Assembly (NCBI GenBank): GCA_050485685.1
Contig: JBJHBW010000014.1
Location: 24,478-88,477 of the forward strand
DNA: 64,000 nt
Direction: 5' to 3'
Origin: JBJHBP01 sp050485685
Lineage (GTDB): Bacteria > Pseudomonadota > Gammaproteobacteria > Steroidobacterales > Rariloculaceae
How positions within the stretch are numbered: position 1 is the stretch's first letter; each line of letters opens with the position of its first letter. A program made the position numbers and the translations under genes. Below are positions 43,761 to 52,055 of the stretch, piece by piece. The notes under the pieces are model-generated. The model saw only the letters and a list, made by a program, of their open reading frames with translations, did no database searches and was not told the origin of the DNA.

Positions 43761-44219
43761 TCAATCCAGATCCCAGTTACCGATCTCCGCGTTGATGCCT
43801 TCACCGCCTTCGCGTCCATCGGCGCCCAGCGAGTAGAGGTCGAACTCACCGCGACGGCCGGGTTGTGAATACTGGTAAGGGTTGTTCCACGGATCGAGCG
43901 GAATACGTCGCAGATACTGCTTGCCGCCTTCGGTATTTCCGCCGGAGACAAGGATCTCAAGTCCTTCGTCGGTGGTGGGGTAACGGTAATTGTCCAGGCG
44001 GTACAGATTCAGTGCCGTCTCTATCGCCCTGATGTCCTGCTTGGCGCGACTGATTGCGGCGGTATCCGTATAGCCCATCATGTTCGGCACAACAATCGCT
44101 GCCAGCAGTCCGATGATGACCACGACGACCATGATCTCTATCAGTGTGAAACCACGCTGCAACGCGGAAGGCTGCCGACCGCGCAGCTCACTGATTCGCC
44201 GAAGAATTGCCGGGGACAT
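43761..44219 (-). CDS. gspG: Type II secretion major pseudopilin
   Basis: GspG polymerises into the periplasmic pseudopilus that pushes exoproteins through the secretin. The 152-residue precursor has QRGFTLIEIMVVVVIIGLLA (+5 glutamate after cleavage), then YRLDNYRYPTTDEGLEIL and the calcium-site region DPWNNPYQYS and GREGGEG. AAGGAG precedes the ATG. It is the first gene of the minus-strand operon gspG-H-I-J-K-L-M-N, divergent from fabG. Confidence 0.95.
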   Translation of the reverse strand: MSPAILRRISELRGRQPSALQRGFTLIEIMVVVVIIGLLAAIVVPNMMGYTDTAAISRAKQDIRAIETALNLYRLDNYRYPTTDEGLEILVSGGNTEGGKQYLRRIPLDPWNNPYQYSQPGRRGEFDLYSLGADGREGGEGINAEIGNWDLD

Positions 44220-44377
44220 TGCTGTCGTCTCCTTGTGACTGGCGGGGCCAGCACATGACTTTCATCCAGTCTCCGGAAGATATCATACTCCCGTGTAGCT
44301 CGCGGTCATGCGCGGCACACCCCGACCGCCGCCCGGGCCGCTATAATGGCCCGATTCCACATCCTGTCCGGTAGATC

Positions 44378-45148
44378 ATGAATTCCAGCACTTCGACAGC
44401 CTGGTCCGGTATCGCGGGCCGCATTGCTCTGGTTTCGGGCGCATCGCGCGGCATAGGCGCAGCCATCGCAGATGCCCTGGCCGCACAGGGTGCGCACGTA
44501 GTCGGCACCGCCACTTCACCGGACGGCGCTGCAGCCATCGGTGACCGACTCCAGCAGGTCAGCGCTCACGGGCGCGGCGTCGTGCTGGATGTCACCGCCC
44601 CGGATTCCGTGCAGGCACTGATGGATGATCTGGCAGCGAACGAGGGCCACCCGCACATTCTGATCAACAACGCCGGTGTCACCCGCGACAATCTGCTCAT
44701 GCGCATGCGTGAAGACGAATGGGAAACAGTGCTGGCCACAAATCTGACATCTGTATTCCGGCTGTCCAAGGCCTGCCTGCGCAGCATGATGAAAGCCCGC
44801 TACGGACGCATCGTCAATATCGCGTCTGTCGTCGGCCTGACCGGCAATCCGGGACAGGCCAATTACGCGGCATCCAAGGCCGGCATACTCGGCTTTACGA
44901 AATCACTGGCCGCGGAGGTCGCATCCCGTGGCATTACGGTCAACACGATCGCACCCGGATTCATAGAGACCGATATGACCCGCGCGCTGGACGAAAAGCA
45001 GGTTGATGCCCTGCGAGGGCGTATTCCGGCGGGGCGTCTCGGGAGCGTGGATGATATCGCCTCGGCAACGCTGTTCCTGGTCTCGGATCTGGCTTCGTAC
45101 ATCACCGGCGAGACCCTGAATGTCAATGGCGGAATGTACATGCCATGA
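44378..45148 (+). CDS. fabG: 3-oxoacyl-ACP reductase
   Basis: FabG reduces 3-ketoacyl-ACP with NADPH in fatty acid elongation. The 256-residue SDR protein shows the cofactor motif SGASRGIGAAIA, NNAGVTRDNLLMRM, the active-site stretch QANYAASKAGILGFTKSLA (tyrosine and lysine), and TVNTIAPGFIETDMT. It begins the fabG-acpP-fabF run; fabD and fabH are not in the window. It is followed by a 162-base gap to acpP. Confidence 0.95.
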   Translation: MNSSTSTAWSGIAGRIALVSGASRGIGAAIADALAAQGAHVVGTATSPDGAAAIGDRLQQVSAHGRGVVLDVTAPDSVQALMDDLAANEGHPHILINNAGVTRDNLLMRMREDEWETVLATNLTSVFRLSKACLRSMMKARYGRIVNIASVVGLTGNPGQANYAASKAGILGFTKSLAAEVASRGITVNTIAPGFIETDMTRALDEKQVDALRGRIPAGRLGSVDDIASATLFLVSDLASYITGETLNVNGGMYMP

Positions 45149-45261
45149 CGTCATTCAGGCGCCAGCGGCCACGTTCGCGCCCTGCAGACGCGCTGCGGTC
45201 AGCCATCGCGGGCAATCTTGTAGAATGCCCCGAATGATTCCAATACAATACGCGCCACACT

Positions 45262-45283
45262 GGCCGGGCCACTTGGTCCGGCC
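45262..45283 (+). repeat. Hairpin in the acpP leader
   Basis: GGCCGGGCCA and TGGTCCGGCC form a near-perfect 22-base palindrome 28 bases before the acpP ATG. No T-run follows, so it is not a clear terminator. The fabG-acpP gap also contains TAGAAT (45223-45228) and TACAAT, which could be -10 elements of a separate strong acpP promoter, as is common. Confidence 0.4.
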
Positions 45284-45310
45284 TGTCAATTCATAAGGGG
45301 TATCACACAC

Positions 45311-45553
45311 ATGAGCAGTGTCGAAGAGCAAGTCAGAGGAATCATCGCTGAGCAGCTCGGCCTCAAAGCCGACGAAATCAAGAACGATGCCTCGTTTGTC
45401 GACGATCTGGGAGCTGACTCGCTGGACACCGTGGAGTTGGTCATGGCCCTGGAAGAGGAGTTCGAGACCGAGATCCCGGATGAGGATGCGGAGAAGATCA
45501 CCACCGTCCAGCAGGCAATCGACTACATTCTGGCGAAGCAGAACGAGTCCTGA
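45311..45553 (+). CDS. acpP: Acyl carrier protein
   Basis: The 80-residue acidic protein carries the phosphopantetheine-attachment serine in GADSLDTVELVMALEEEF (Ser about 38). It shuttles acyl chains among fatty acid and lipid A enzymes. AAGGGG lies before the ATG. It sits between fabG and fabF, the usual order. Confidence 0.97.
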   Translation: MSSVEEQVRGIIAEQLGLKADEIKNDASFVDDLGADSLDTVELVMALEEEFETEIPDEDAEKITTVQQAIDYILAKQNES

Positions 45554-45642
45554 TTTTTCGTGACCCGAAACCCTGCCGTTTCCATGTCGGGCCTGCGTTT
45601 CCATTTCAGGTTTGAACAGACAATCTTGTTGAGGTAACAACC

Positions 45643-46884
45643 GTGTCCAGACGACGAGTCGTCGTAACCGGTTTGGGCCTGATTTCACCGGTCGGTAATG
45701 CCGTGGATCAGGCATGGCGCAACGTCTGCGAAGGCGTCAGCGGAATCGGTGCGCTGGACAATTTCGACTCCAGTGCGCTGACTACCCGTATCGCGGGGCT
45801 GATCCGGGACTTTGACGTCACGGAATACATGGAGCCGAAGGAAGCGCGCAAGGTCGACCTGTTCATGCACTATGGCATCGCCGCTGCGAAGCAGGCGATT
45901 GCCGATTCCGGCATAGCGGTCAGCGAAGGACATGCGCATCGATACGGCGTTGCCATGGGCACCGGCATCGGCGGCATCGAGACGATCGAGAACAATCACG
46001 AGAAGCTGATGACCGCCGGTCCCCGGCGAATCACTCCCTTCTTCGTTCCCGGCACGATCAGCAACATGATTTCCGGACACATCTCGATCATGTACGGCAT
46101 GACCGGCCCCAACCTGGCAGTGGTCACGGCCTGCACCACGTCCACGCACTGCATCGGACTGGCTGCACGGATGATCCAGTGCGGTGACGCTGACGTCATG
46201 GTCGCCGGCGGCGCCGAGCACGCCGCCACACCGCTGGGCATGGCAGGTTTCTGCGCTGCCCGCGCCCTGTCCACGCGCAATGACGATGCCAGGGCGGCCA
46301 GCCGCCCGTGGGATCGCGACCGGGACGGATTCGTTCTCAGTGACGGCGCCGGCGCAGTCGTACTCGAAGAGTACGAAACTGCCAGAGCACGCGGGGCCAC
46401 GATCTACGCCGAGCTGATCGGCTTTGGAATGAGTTCCGACGCCTATCACATTACCGCACCGCCCGAGCACGGGCAGGGCGCTGAATTGTGCATGCGTAAC
46501 GCGCTGGCGGATGCCGGCATTGCCCCAGACGATGTGGACTACCTGAACGCTCATGGCACATCCACGCCGCTTGGCGACCTTGCCGAGACAGTTGCCATCA
46601 AACACGCGTTCGGCGCTGCAGCCGGCAAACTGGCCGTCAGCTCCACGAAGTCCACGACAGGACACATGATTGGTGCGGCCGGAGTCGCTGAAGCGATTTT
46701 CACGATACTCGCGCTGCGTGACCAGGTGATCCCACCGACGATCAACCTCGACAATCAGGATCCCCAGTGCGATCTGGACTACACACCCAACACGGCGCGC
46801 GAGGCGAAGCTGGAGGTGGGCCTGTCGAATTCCTTCGGGTTCGGCGGCACCAACGGCACAGTGATCTTCAGACGCCTGGTGTGA
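45643..46884 (+). CDS. fabF: 3-oxoacyl-ACP synthase II
   Basis: The 413-residue condensing enzyme extends acyl-ACP with malonyl-ACP. The catalytic triad is visible: cysteine in TACTTSTHCIGLA, histidine in NAHGTSTPLGD and histidine in KSTTGHMIGAAG. GFGGTNGTVIF closes the fold. The start is GTG at 45643, preceded by GAGGT. It lies 34 bases before pabC. Confidence 0.96.
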   Translation: MSRRRVVVTGLGLISPVGNAVDQAWRNVCEGVSGIGALDNFDSSALTTRIAGLIRDFDVTEYMEPKEARKVDLFMHYGIAAAKQAIADSGIAVSEGHAHRYGVAMGTGIGGIETIENNHEKLMTAGPRRITPFFVPGTISNMISGHISIMYGMTGPNLAVVTACTTSTHCIGLAARMIQCGDADVMVAGGAEHAATPLGMAGFCAARALSTRNDDARAASRPWDRDRDGFVLSDGAGAVVLEEYETARARGATIYAELIGFGMSSDAYHITAPPEHGQGAELCMRNALADAGIAPDDVDYLNAHGTSTPLGDLAETVAIKHAFGAAAGKLAVSSTKSTTGHMIGAAGVAEAIFTILALRDQVIPPTINLDNQDPQCDLDYTPNTAREAKLEVGLSNSFGFGGTNGTVIFRRLV

Positions 46885-46918
46885 CCGCGGCGCCGTCCTG
46901 CGCCAGCGGTCATCAGAG

Positions 46919-47746
46919 ATGACTGCAAACCACCCGATCTGGCTCATCAATGGTGAGGCCGGGACGCTCAGCCCGGCGGATCGCGGTCTCGCTTACGGTG
47001 ACGGTCTGTTCGAAACGATGGCCGCTCAGGATGGCCGTATTCGCTGGCTGGACCTGCACATGGAGCGGCTGTTCGCAGGATGTGCCCGCCTGGACCTTGC
47101 TCCAGTTGACCCTGATACGGTACGCGACGAAATCCTGCGCCATTGCCCACCAACCGGACGCAACGTCGTGAAGCTGATCATCACGCGCGGCACCGGATCG
47201 CGTGGCTATCGAGTTCCTCAACCGCAGAATCCGACCCGAATTCTGGGAATCAGCGGCTGGCCCGAGTACCCGTCAGGGCACTACACTCGGGGGGTGCGTC
47301 TGGCCAGTCTGCAGCTGCGCCTGGGTCGCAATCCGGCGCTGGCCGGGATGAAGCATCTGTGCCGCCTTGAGCAGGTTCTGGCTCAGCAGGAACTGGCCAC
47401 CCTTGATGCCGAGGAAGGATTGCTGATGGATGAACACGGACTTGTGGTCAGCGGCATCGCCTGCAATCTGTTTGCAGTGCAACGCAACAGACTGCTGACA
47501 CCGTCGCTGTCTCACTGTGGCGTCGAAGGTGTCATGCGTCGTGCCGTGATGCAGGCATCTGAATCGCTGGGCGTCGAGTGCGAAACCCGCCAGCTCACAC
47601 AGGACGACCTTGCCGCCGCGGATGAGCTGTTCGTGACCAACGCCGTGTTCGGTATCTGGCCGGTGCGTCAGCTCGACCGTCAGCGCTTCGCGATTGGCAA
47701 TCTGACACGCAGATTTCTGGATCACTTCGGTTATGGTCACGCGTAA
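46919..47746 (+). CDS. pabC: Aminodeoxychorismate lyase
   Basis: PabC splits 4-amino-4-deoxychorismate into 4-aminobenzoate and pyruvate for folate synthesis. The 275-residue fold-type IV PLP enzyme resembles IlvE but has the PabC pattern: RGLAYGDGLFETM, the PLP lysine in GMKHLCRLEQVLAQ and LFVTNAVFGIWPV. The fabF-pabC-mltG-tmk-holB order is classic for gammaproteobacteria. It overlaps mltG by 14 bases. Confidence 0.94.
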   Translation: MTANHPIWLINGEAGTLSPADRGLAYGDGLFETMAAQDGRIRWLDLHMERLFAGCARLDLAPVDPDTVRDEILRHCPPTGRNVVKLIITRGTGSRGYRVPQPQNPTRILGISGWPEYPSGHYTRGVRLASLQLRLGRNPALAGMKHLCRLEQVLAQQELATLDAEEGLLMDEHGLVVSGIACNLFAVQRNRLLTPSLSHCGVEGVMRRAVMQASESLGVECETRQLTQDDLAAADELFVTNAVFGIWPVRQLDRQRFAIGNLTRRFLDHFGYGHA

Positions 47747-48770
47747 GATCCTCTGGACGGTGCTGGGCACGTTCGTGCTCACGGTCGCAGCCACAGCGCT
47801 AGTGAGCTGGTACGTGTGGCAGGACCTGCATACACCGCTGGATCTGCCCCCTGAAGGTGCCTGGCTCGAGGTGGCGCCGGGGACGCCCCTGTTCCGGGTC
47901 GCAGACGAACTCAACGAACGAGGCATCGTTCGGTATCCACAGCTGCTGCGCCTGCACGCACGTCTGAGCGGTGACGCCACCCGAATACGGGCAGGTGAGT
48001 ACCAGCTGACGCCAGACCTGACACCAGTGACCTTGCTGGACAAACTGGTCAGGGGTGACGTGTTTCTGCATTCGCTGACCATTGTGGAAGGATCCCGTTT
48101 CAGCGACATGCTGGCGCAATTGCGGCGCCACCCGGCGATTGTCGCAACGGATCTGGCGCCTGAAGACATCATGGCCGCTCTCGGCAAACCGGACGTCCAC
48201 CCCGAGGGACAGTTTTTCCCGGACACCTACCGCTTTGCCCGCGGCACCACGGACCTCAGCATTCTGCGGCAGGCGCACGCGGCGCTGGAGCGCATCCTGT
48301 TCGAAGCATGGGACAACCGATCGGATCTGTCTGTGCTGGAACACCCCTACGAGGCGCTGATCCTGGCTTCCATCGTCGAGAAGGAAACCGGGCTGGCTTC
48401 CGAGCGGCGGGAAATCTCCGGCGTCTTCCATCGTCGCCTGCGACTGGGCATGCGCCTGCAGACCGACCCTACCGTGATCTACGGATTGGGAGACGATTTT
48501 CAGGACAGACTGCGCAGCGCCGACCTCACTCGCGACACACCCTACAACACCTACACCCGCTTCGGCCTGCCGCCGACGCCGATCGCATTGTCAGGTCGCG
48601 CCGCTATAGAAGCAGCCGTCAATCCCCTGGATGGCGAGGTGCTGTACTTCGTCGCCACCGGTCTCCCGGACGGCAGCCACTATTTCTCCGTAACGCTGGA
48701 GGAACACAATCGCGCGGTGCAGCGCTATCTGGAACGACGTCGCAGCGTCACGCAGGGGAACCCGCAGTGA
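47733..48770 (+). CDS. mltG: Endolytic murein transglycosylase MltG
   Basis: The 345-residue inner membrane protein has one N-terminal membrane helix (about 5-28) and a periplasmic YceG domain. It cleaves nascent glycan strands and so sets their length. The catalytic glutamate is in ASIVEKETGLASERREISGVF, followed by GMRLQTDPTVIYG and YNTYTRFGLPPTPI. It overlaps pabC by 14 bases and tmk by 4 bases. Confidence 0.95.
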   Translation: MVTRKILWTVLGTFVLTVAATALVSWYVWQDLHTPLDLPPEGAWLEVAPGTPLFRVADELNERGIVRYPQLLRLHARLSGDATRIRAGEYQLTPDLTPVTLLDKLVRGDVFLHSLTIVEGSRFSDMLAQLRRHPAIVATDLAPEDIMAALGKPDVHPEGQFFPDTYRFARGTTDLSILRQAHAALERILFEAWDNRSDLSVLEHPYEALILASIVEKETGLASERREISGVFHRRLRLGMRLQTDPTVIYGLGDDFQDRLRSADLTRDTPYNTYTRFGLPPTPIALSGRAAIEAAVNPLDGEVLYFVATGLPDGSHYFSVTLEEHNRAVQRYLERRRSVTQGNPQ

Positions 48771-49408
48771 CCACGGGCCGCTTCGTGACGCTGGAGGGCG
48801 TGGAAGGGGTAGGGAAGTCAACGCAGATCGACCACATCGCCCGGTATCTTGAGAACCGGGGACACATGGTGCGCATCACCCGGGAGCCAGGCGGCACTGT
48901 TCTGGGCGAGCGCATACGCGAACTGTTGCTGGGAGAGCAGACAGCCCCCCTGTCGGCCGACGCCGAGACGCTGCTCATGTTCGCGGCCCGGGCGCAGCAT
49001 CTGGACGAGGTCATTCGACCGGCACTGCTGCGTGGCGAATGGGTGATCTGCGACCGATTTACCGACGCCACCCGCGCTTATCAGGGTGCCGGACGCGGAG
49101 TCAATGATCAGCTGCTGGATTGCCTTATCCGCACTGTACAGCGGGGCCTGCAACCGGATCTGACCTTACTGCTCGATGCGCCGGCAGAACTGGGGTTGGC
49201 TCGCATCGGCCATCGCCCGATGGACCGCTTCGAGCAGGAAGGTGTCGCATTCCTGGAGCGGGTTAGACAAGCCTACCTGCGTCTTGCTGCGCTCGAACCT
49301 GACCGCATCCGTTGCATCGATGCGGCCCGTCCACCTGAGCAGATCCAGCACGACATCACCGTGTGTCTGGACAATCTGCTGACCGACGCCGGCGTGACTG
49401 CGCCATGA
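48767..49408 (+). CDS. tmk: Thymidylate kinase
   Basis: The 213-residue kinase converts dTMP to dTDP. The P-loop is EGVEGVGKST near the start, the DR motif lies in CDRFTDATRAYQGAGRG, and TREPGGT is typical. The start is GTG at 48767, within a GTGA overlap with the mltG stop. The gene overlaps holB by 4 bases (ATGA), so mltG-tmk-holB are translationally coupled. Confidence 0.96.
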   Translation: MTTGRFVTLEGVEGVGKSTQIDHIARYLENRGHMVRITREPGGTVLGERIRELLLGEQTAPLSADAETLLMFAARAQHLDEVIRPALLRGEWVICDRFTDATRAYQGAGRGVNDQLLDCLIRTVQRGLQPDLTLLLDAPAELGLARIGHRPMDRFEQEGVAFLERVRQAYLRLAALEPDRIRCIDAARPPEQIQHDITVCLDNLLTDAGVTAP

Positions 49409-50427
49409 GCGAAGTCAGCGGCATCTACGCAACGGCAAGCACGCGGCTTTGTCCGTGGTTGCACGAAACCCTGGCATCACTCACCGAGGCTCATGCCGCC
49501 AGAGGGCTGGGGCATGCGTGGCTGCTCACGGGTCCTCACGGCACCGGCAAACTGAATCTTGCCCTGGTGCTGGCTGCCCGTTTGCTCAAAGCCGACACGC
49601 CATCTTCAGTCGGCACGCTCAGCTGTGAAGATGCATATGTTCTGGAGCATCTGCGACGGACTGCAACCGACACGCACCCCGACATTCATCTGGTATTCCC
49701 GAAGGAAGACAAGCGCACGATCAGCGTTGAACAGATTCGTGATGCCAGCGCTGGCCTCAATCTGAAGAGCCTGCGCGGCGGCGCCAAGGTCATGATTCTG
49801 GAGCCGGCAGAGGCAATGACCACGGCCGCTGCGAATGCATTGCTGAAGACGCTGGAAGAGCCGACCGCACAGACCTGGATTCTGCTGGTCAGCCACCAGG
49901 CCGGCCGGCTGCCCGCAACGATACGCAGCCGCTGTCAGCAGATGGCCATTGCGCCTCCTGCCGCGGAACAGGCTCTGCACTGGCTCGGCGGCGAAGCGCA
50001 GGGGATGCGGGCCCTGGCACTGGCGGGCGGATGCCCGTTACGGGCCAGAGCGTGGATGGAGACAGAAAATGTAGAGTTAATTAGTAGCTTGGAGGAAGAT
50101 CTTCAAGCTTTATGTAAACTTAAAACCGATCCGCTGGCCACTGCGCGCAAGTGGCTGGACCAGGATCCCGAGCGGGCTCTGGTGTGGCTGCTGAGAACGC
50201 TGCACGAAGCCGCTCGGGTACGAACAGGCCTGTCAGGTACGACCCGGGTCACAGATCCGGCGCAGGCAAGCTTGCATAATGCGTGGTCGCGAATGACACT
50301 CAGACAACTGCTGAATCAGCTGACTGCGGTCGAGAATCTGCTGAGTCAACTGGGCAGCGGAATCAACATGGAGTTGTCGCTGGGTGTGCTGCTGCAGGGC
50401 CTGATACCCGCTCCCGTGAACCGCTGA
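49405..50427 (+). CDS. holB: DNA polymerase III delta-prime subunit
   Basis: HolB is a subunit of the clamp loader that opens the sliding clamp. The 340-residue AAA+ fold has GPHGTGKLNLA at the P-loop position, THPDIHLVFP, KVMILEPAEAM, LLKTLEEP and TIRSRCQQ. The usual CxxCxxC zinc ligands before THPD are missing: only one cysteine (SCEDAY) remains, so the zinc module appears lost. Bases 50065-50130 are locally AT-richer than the rest. It overlaps tmk by 4 bases and precedes pilZ. Confidence 0.93.
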   Translation: MSEVSGIYATASTRLCPWLHETLASLTEAHAARGLGHAWLLTGPHGTGKLNLALVLAARLLKADTPSSVGTLSCEDAYVLEHLRRTATDTHPDIHLVFPKEDKRTISVEQIRDASAGLNLKSLRGGAKVMILEPAEAMTTAAANALLKTLEEPTAQTWILLVSHQAGRLPATIRSRCQQMAIAPPAAEQALHWLGGEAQGMRALALAGGCPLRARAWMETENVELISSLEEDLQALCKLKTDPLATARKWLDQDPERALVWLLRTLHEAARVRTGLSGTTRVTDPAQASLHNAWSRMTLRQLLNQLTAVENLLSQLGSGINMELSLGVLLQGLIPAPVNR

Positions 50428-50514
50428 TTCCCCGGAGCAGGGTACAGACAGCGCAGGTAGTGACAGCACAAGTAGTGGCAGATTGAGACTCAGACGGAAC
50501 CAGAGTGAGAGCTT

Positions 50515-50853
50515 GTGAGTAAACCCGGCCTGCTGACGCTGACCATCAAGGACAAGAGTGCGCTGTACCTTGCCTATATGCCGTTCATCAAGAACGGTGG
50601 GTTATTCATTCCCACGAACTCCAGTTACCGGCTCGGCGACGAGGTGTTCATGCTGCTCAACCTGATGGGCGAGGACGAGAAGATTCCCGTCGCAGGGCGG
50701 GTGATCTGGATCACCCCCAAAGGTGCACAGGGAAAGCGCACGGCGGGCATAGGGGTGCAGTTCAGCGAACAGGACCAGGGCAACACCCAGAAGCGGATTG
50801 AGAACTACCTGGCCGGTGCGCTCGGTGGTGACAAGCCCACTCACACGCTCTAG
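50515..50853 (+). CDS. pilZ: PilZ-domain type IV pilus protein
   Basis: The 112-residue protein is the PilZ that follows holB in gammaproteobacteria and is needed for type IV pilus assembly in Pseudomonas and Xanthomonas. It begins LTLTIKDKSALYLAYMPFIKNGGLFIPT and ends with GIGVQFSEQDQG. The RxxxR and D/NxSxxG c-di-GMP motifs of canonical PilZ domains are not seen, as expected for this orthologue. The start is GTG at 50515. No other pil gene is in the window. Confidence 0.93.
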   Translation: MSKPGLLTLTIKDKSALYLAYMPFIKNGGLFIPTNSSYRLGDEVFMLLNLMGEDEKIPVAGRVIWITPKGAQGKRTAGIGVQFSEQDQGNTQKRIENYLAGALGGDKPTHTL

Positions 50854-50924
50854 CGCCGGAAGATTCACGCTCTTCTGAACGTTTGTCGGAACGTCAGCGG
50901 CCCCGTGCCGCTCGCTCGCGGCGC

Positions 50925-51965
50925 TCAGAGCTTGGAGCGGTTCATCCCGCCTTTCAGTACATAGGCGTCGAAGCCCCGCTCACTGAGAATGAAGGCGCCG
51001 GCCGAGCTGCGGCTCCCCGTGTCACAGCACACGACATACTTGAGTGAAGGATCCAGCGTCTTCAGCTTCAACCGAATGAAGTACAACGGCACGTTGACCG
51101 CACCGTCGTAGTGGTACGCTTCGAATTCACTGGGCAGGCGGACGTCCAGCCATTTTCCGCCGGCAGCAATGACCTTGTCCGCCTCATCCTTTTCCAGCCA
51201 ATCCAGCATTGGCTCGTTGAGCAGGGTATGGAAGTCCTCCTTGCCCAGGCGCATCAGCGCACCATCGGTTTCCATCGTGACCGTGGCATTACGCTTGGCT
51301 TCGGAGATCAGGGCTTCCTCTCCGAACGTATCGCCGACTTCCAGTTCAGCCAGCCGTATACCTTCCTTGTTCAACGGCGTCTCGCGCGTGACGATGCACC
51401 GTCCGCGCGTAATGACATAGAAGTAGTCCCCTTCGTCGCCCTGCTTGATGATGACATCGCCCGCCTTGTGATTGACCTGCTGCAGACGCATGAATATGGC
51501 CTGAATATTCGCCGGCGGTATCTTGTGAAAGGCCTTGGTCCTGAGCAGGGTGGTCATCCAGTCATCAGACGACTCGTCCTCGGCACGCAATTCGCTGACT
51601 TCATAGGAACCAGTCTGGTCCCAGGTGAGCATGACATCCAGCAGGTCGCTGTCTATGGAGATGAATTCAACGTCACTGACGGCAATGGCTGTGCACTCTC
51701 TTGGCAATACCGGCGCAAGGGGATTGCGGGCATCGTCGGTGCCTCCGGTAATGCGTGCCAGTACCGATTCGCCATCGCGCAGTTCCACGGTGCCCGACAA
51801 TACATAGACTGATCGCTTCTCCGAATCGCCCTCGCGAAACAGTGACTGACCGGCATGCGCCTCGCGGATGCGAGTCTTGCTTACCAGCGCGTGCAGATTG
51901 TCTTTCTTCAGGGCGTCCAGAGGCGACAGGGACCTGAGCTGATGAATTTCTACCTGTTTGCTCAT
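50925..51965 (-). CDS. Double cyclic-nucleotide-binding and rhodanese-domain protein
   Basis: The 346-residue protein joins two CRP-like cNMP-binding domains and a rhodanese domain. The first (about 12-115) is degenerate. The second (about 140-245) keeps GDEGDYFYVI and a phosphate-binding cassette FGEEALISEAKRNATV. The rhodanese domain (about 258-346) has two cysteines in VVCCDTGSRSSAG, one of them the likely sulfur-accepting residue. No DNA-binding domain is present, so it is not a CRP-type regulator. It could sense cyclic nucleotides and control a sulfur or phosphate-related activity; this is inference. A cyclase-like gene lies 45 kb away. Confidence 0.85.
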   Translation of the reverse strand: MSKQVEIHQLRSLSPLDALKKDNLHALVSKTRIREAHAGQSLFREGDSEKRSVYVLSGTVELRDGESVLARITGGTDDARNPLAPVLPRECTAIAVSDVEFISIDSDLLDVMLTWDQTGSYEVSELRAEDESSDDWMTTLLRTKAFHKIPPANIQAIFMRLQQVNHKAGDVIIKQGDEGDYFYVITRGRCIVTRETPLNKEGIRLAELEVGDTFGEEALISEAKRNATVTMETDGALMRLGKEDFHTLLNEPMLDWLEKDEADKVIAAGGKWLDVRLPSEFEAYHYDGAVNVPLYFIRLKLKTLDPSLKYVVCCDTGSRSSAGAFILSERGFDAYVLKGGMNRSKL

Positions 51966-52055
51966 CAGTTTCCTGGTCGGTGAGAAACTATTGAAAGTGG
52001 ATATGGAACCGGCGCGCAGTCTAGCACAGCCGCACCATGGTGAATGTCGAAGCGG

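Noticed and set aside
45685..46950. Minus-strand frame of 421 codons opposite fabF
   Set aside because: Shadow of fabF, with no motif and no start signal.
48308..48766. Extended thymidylate kinase start inside mltG
   Set aside because: The extra residues are an out-of-frame reading of mltG; the GTG at 48767 fits the family and overlaps the mltG stop.
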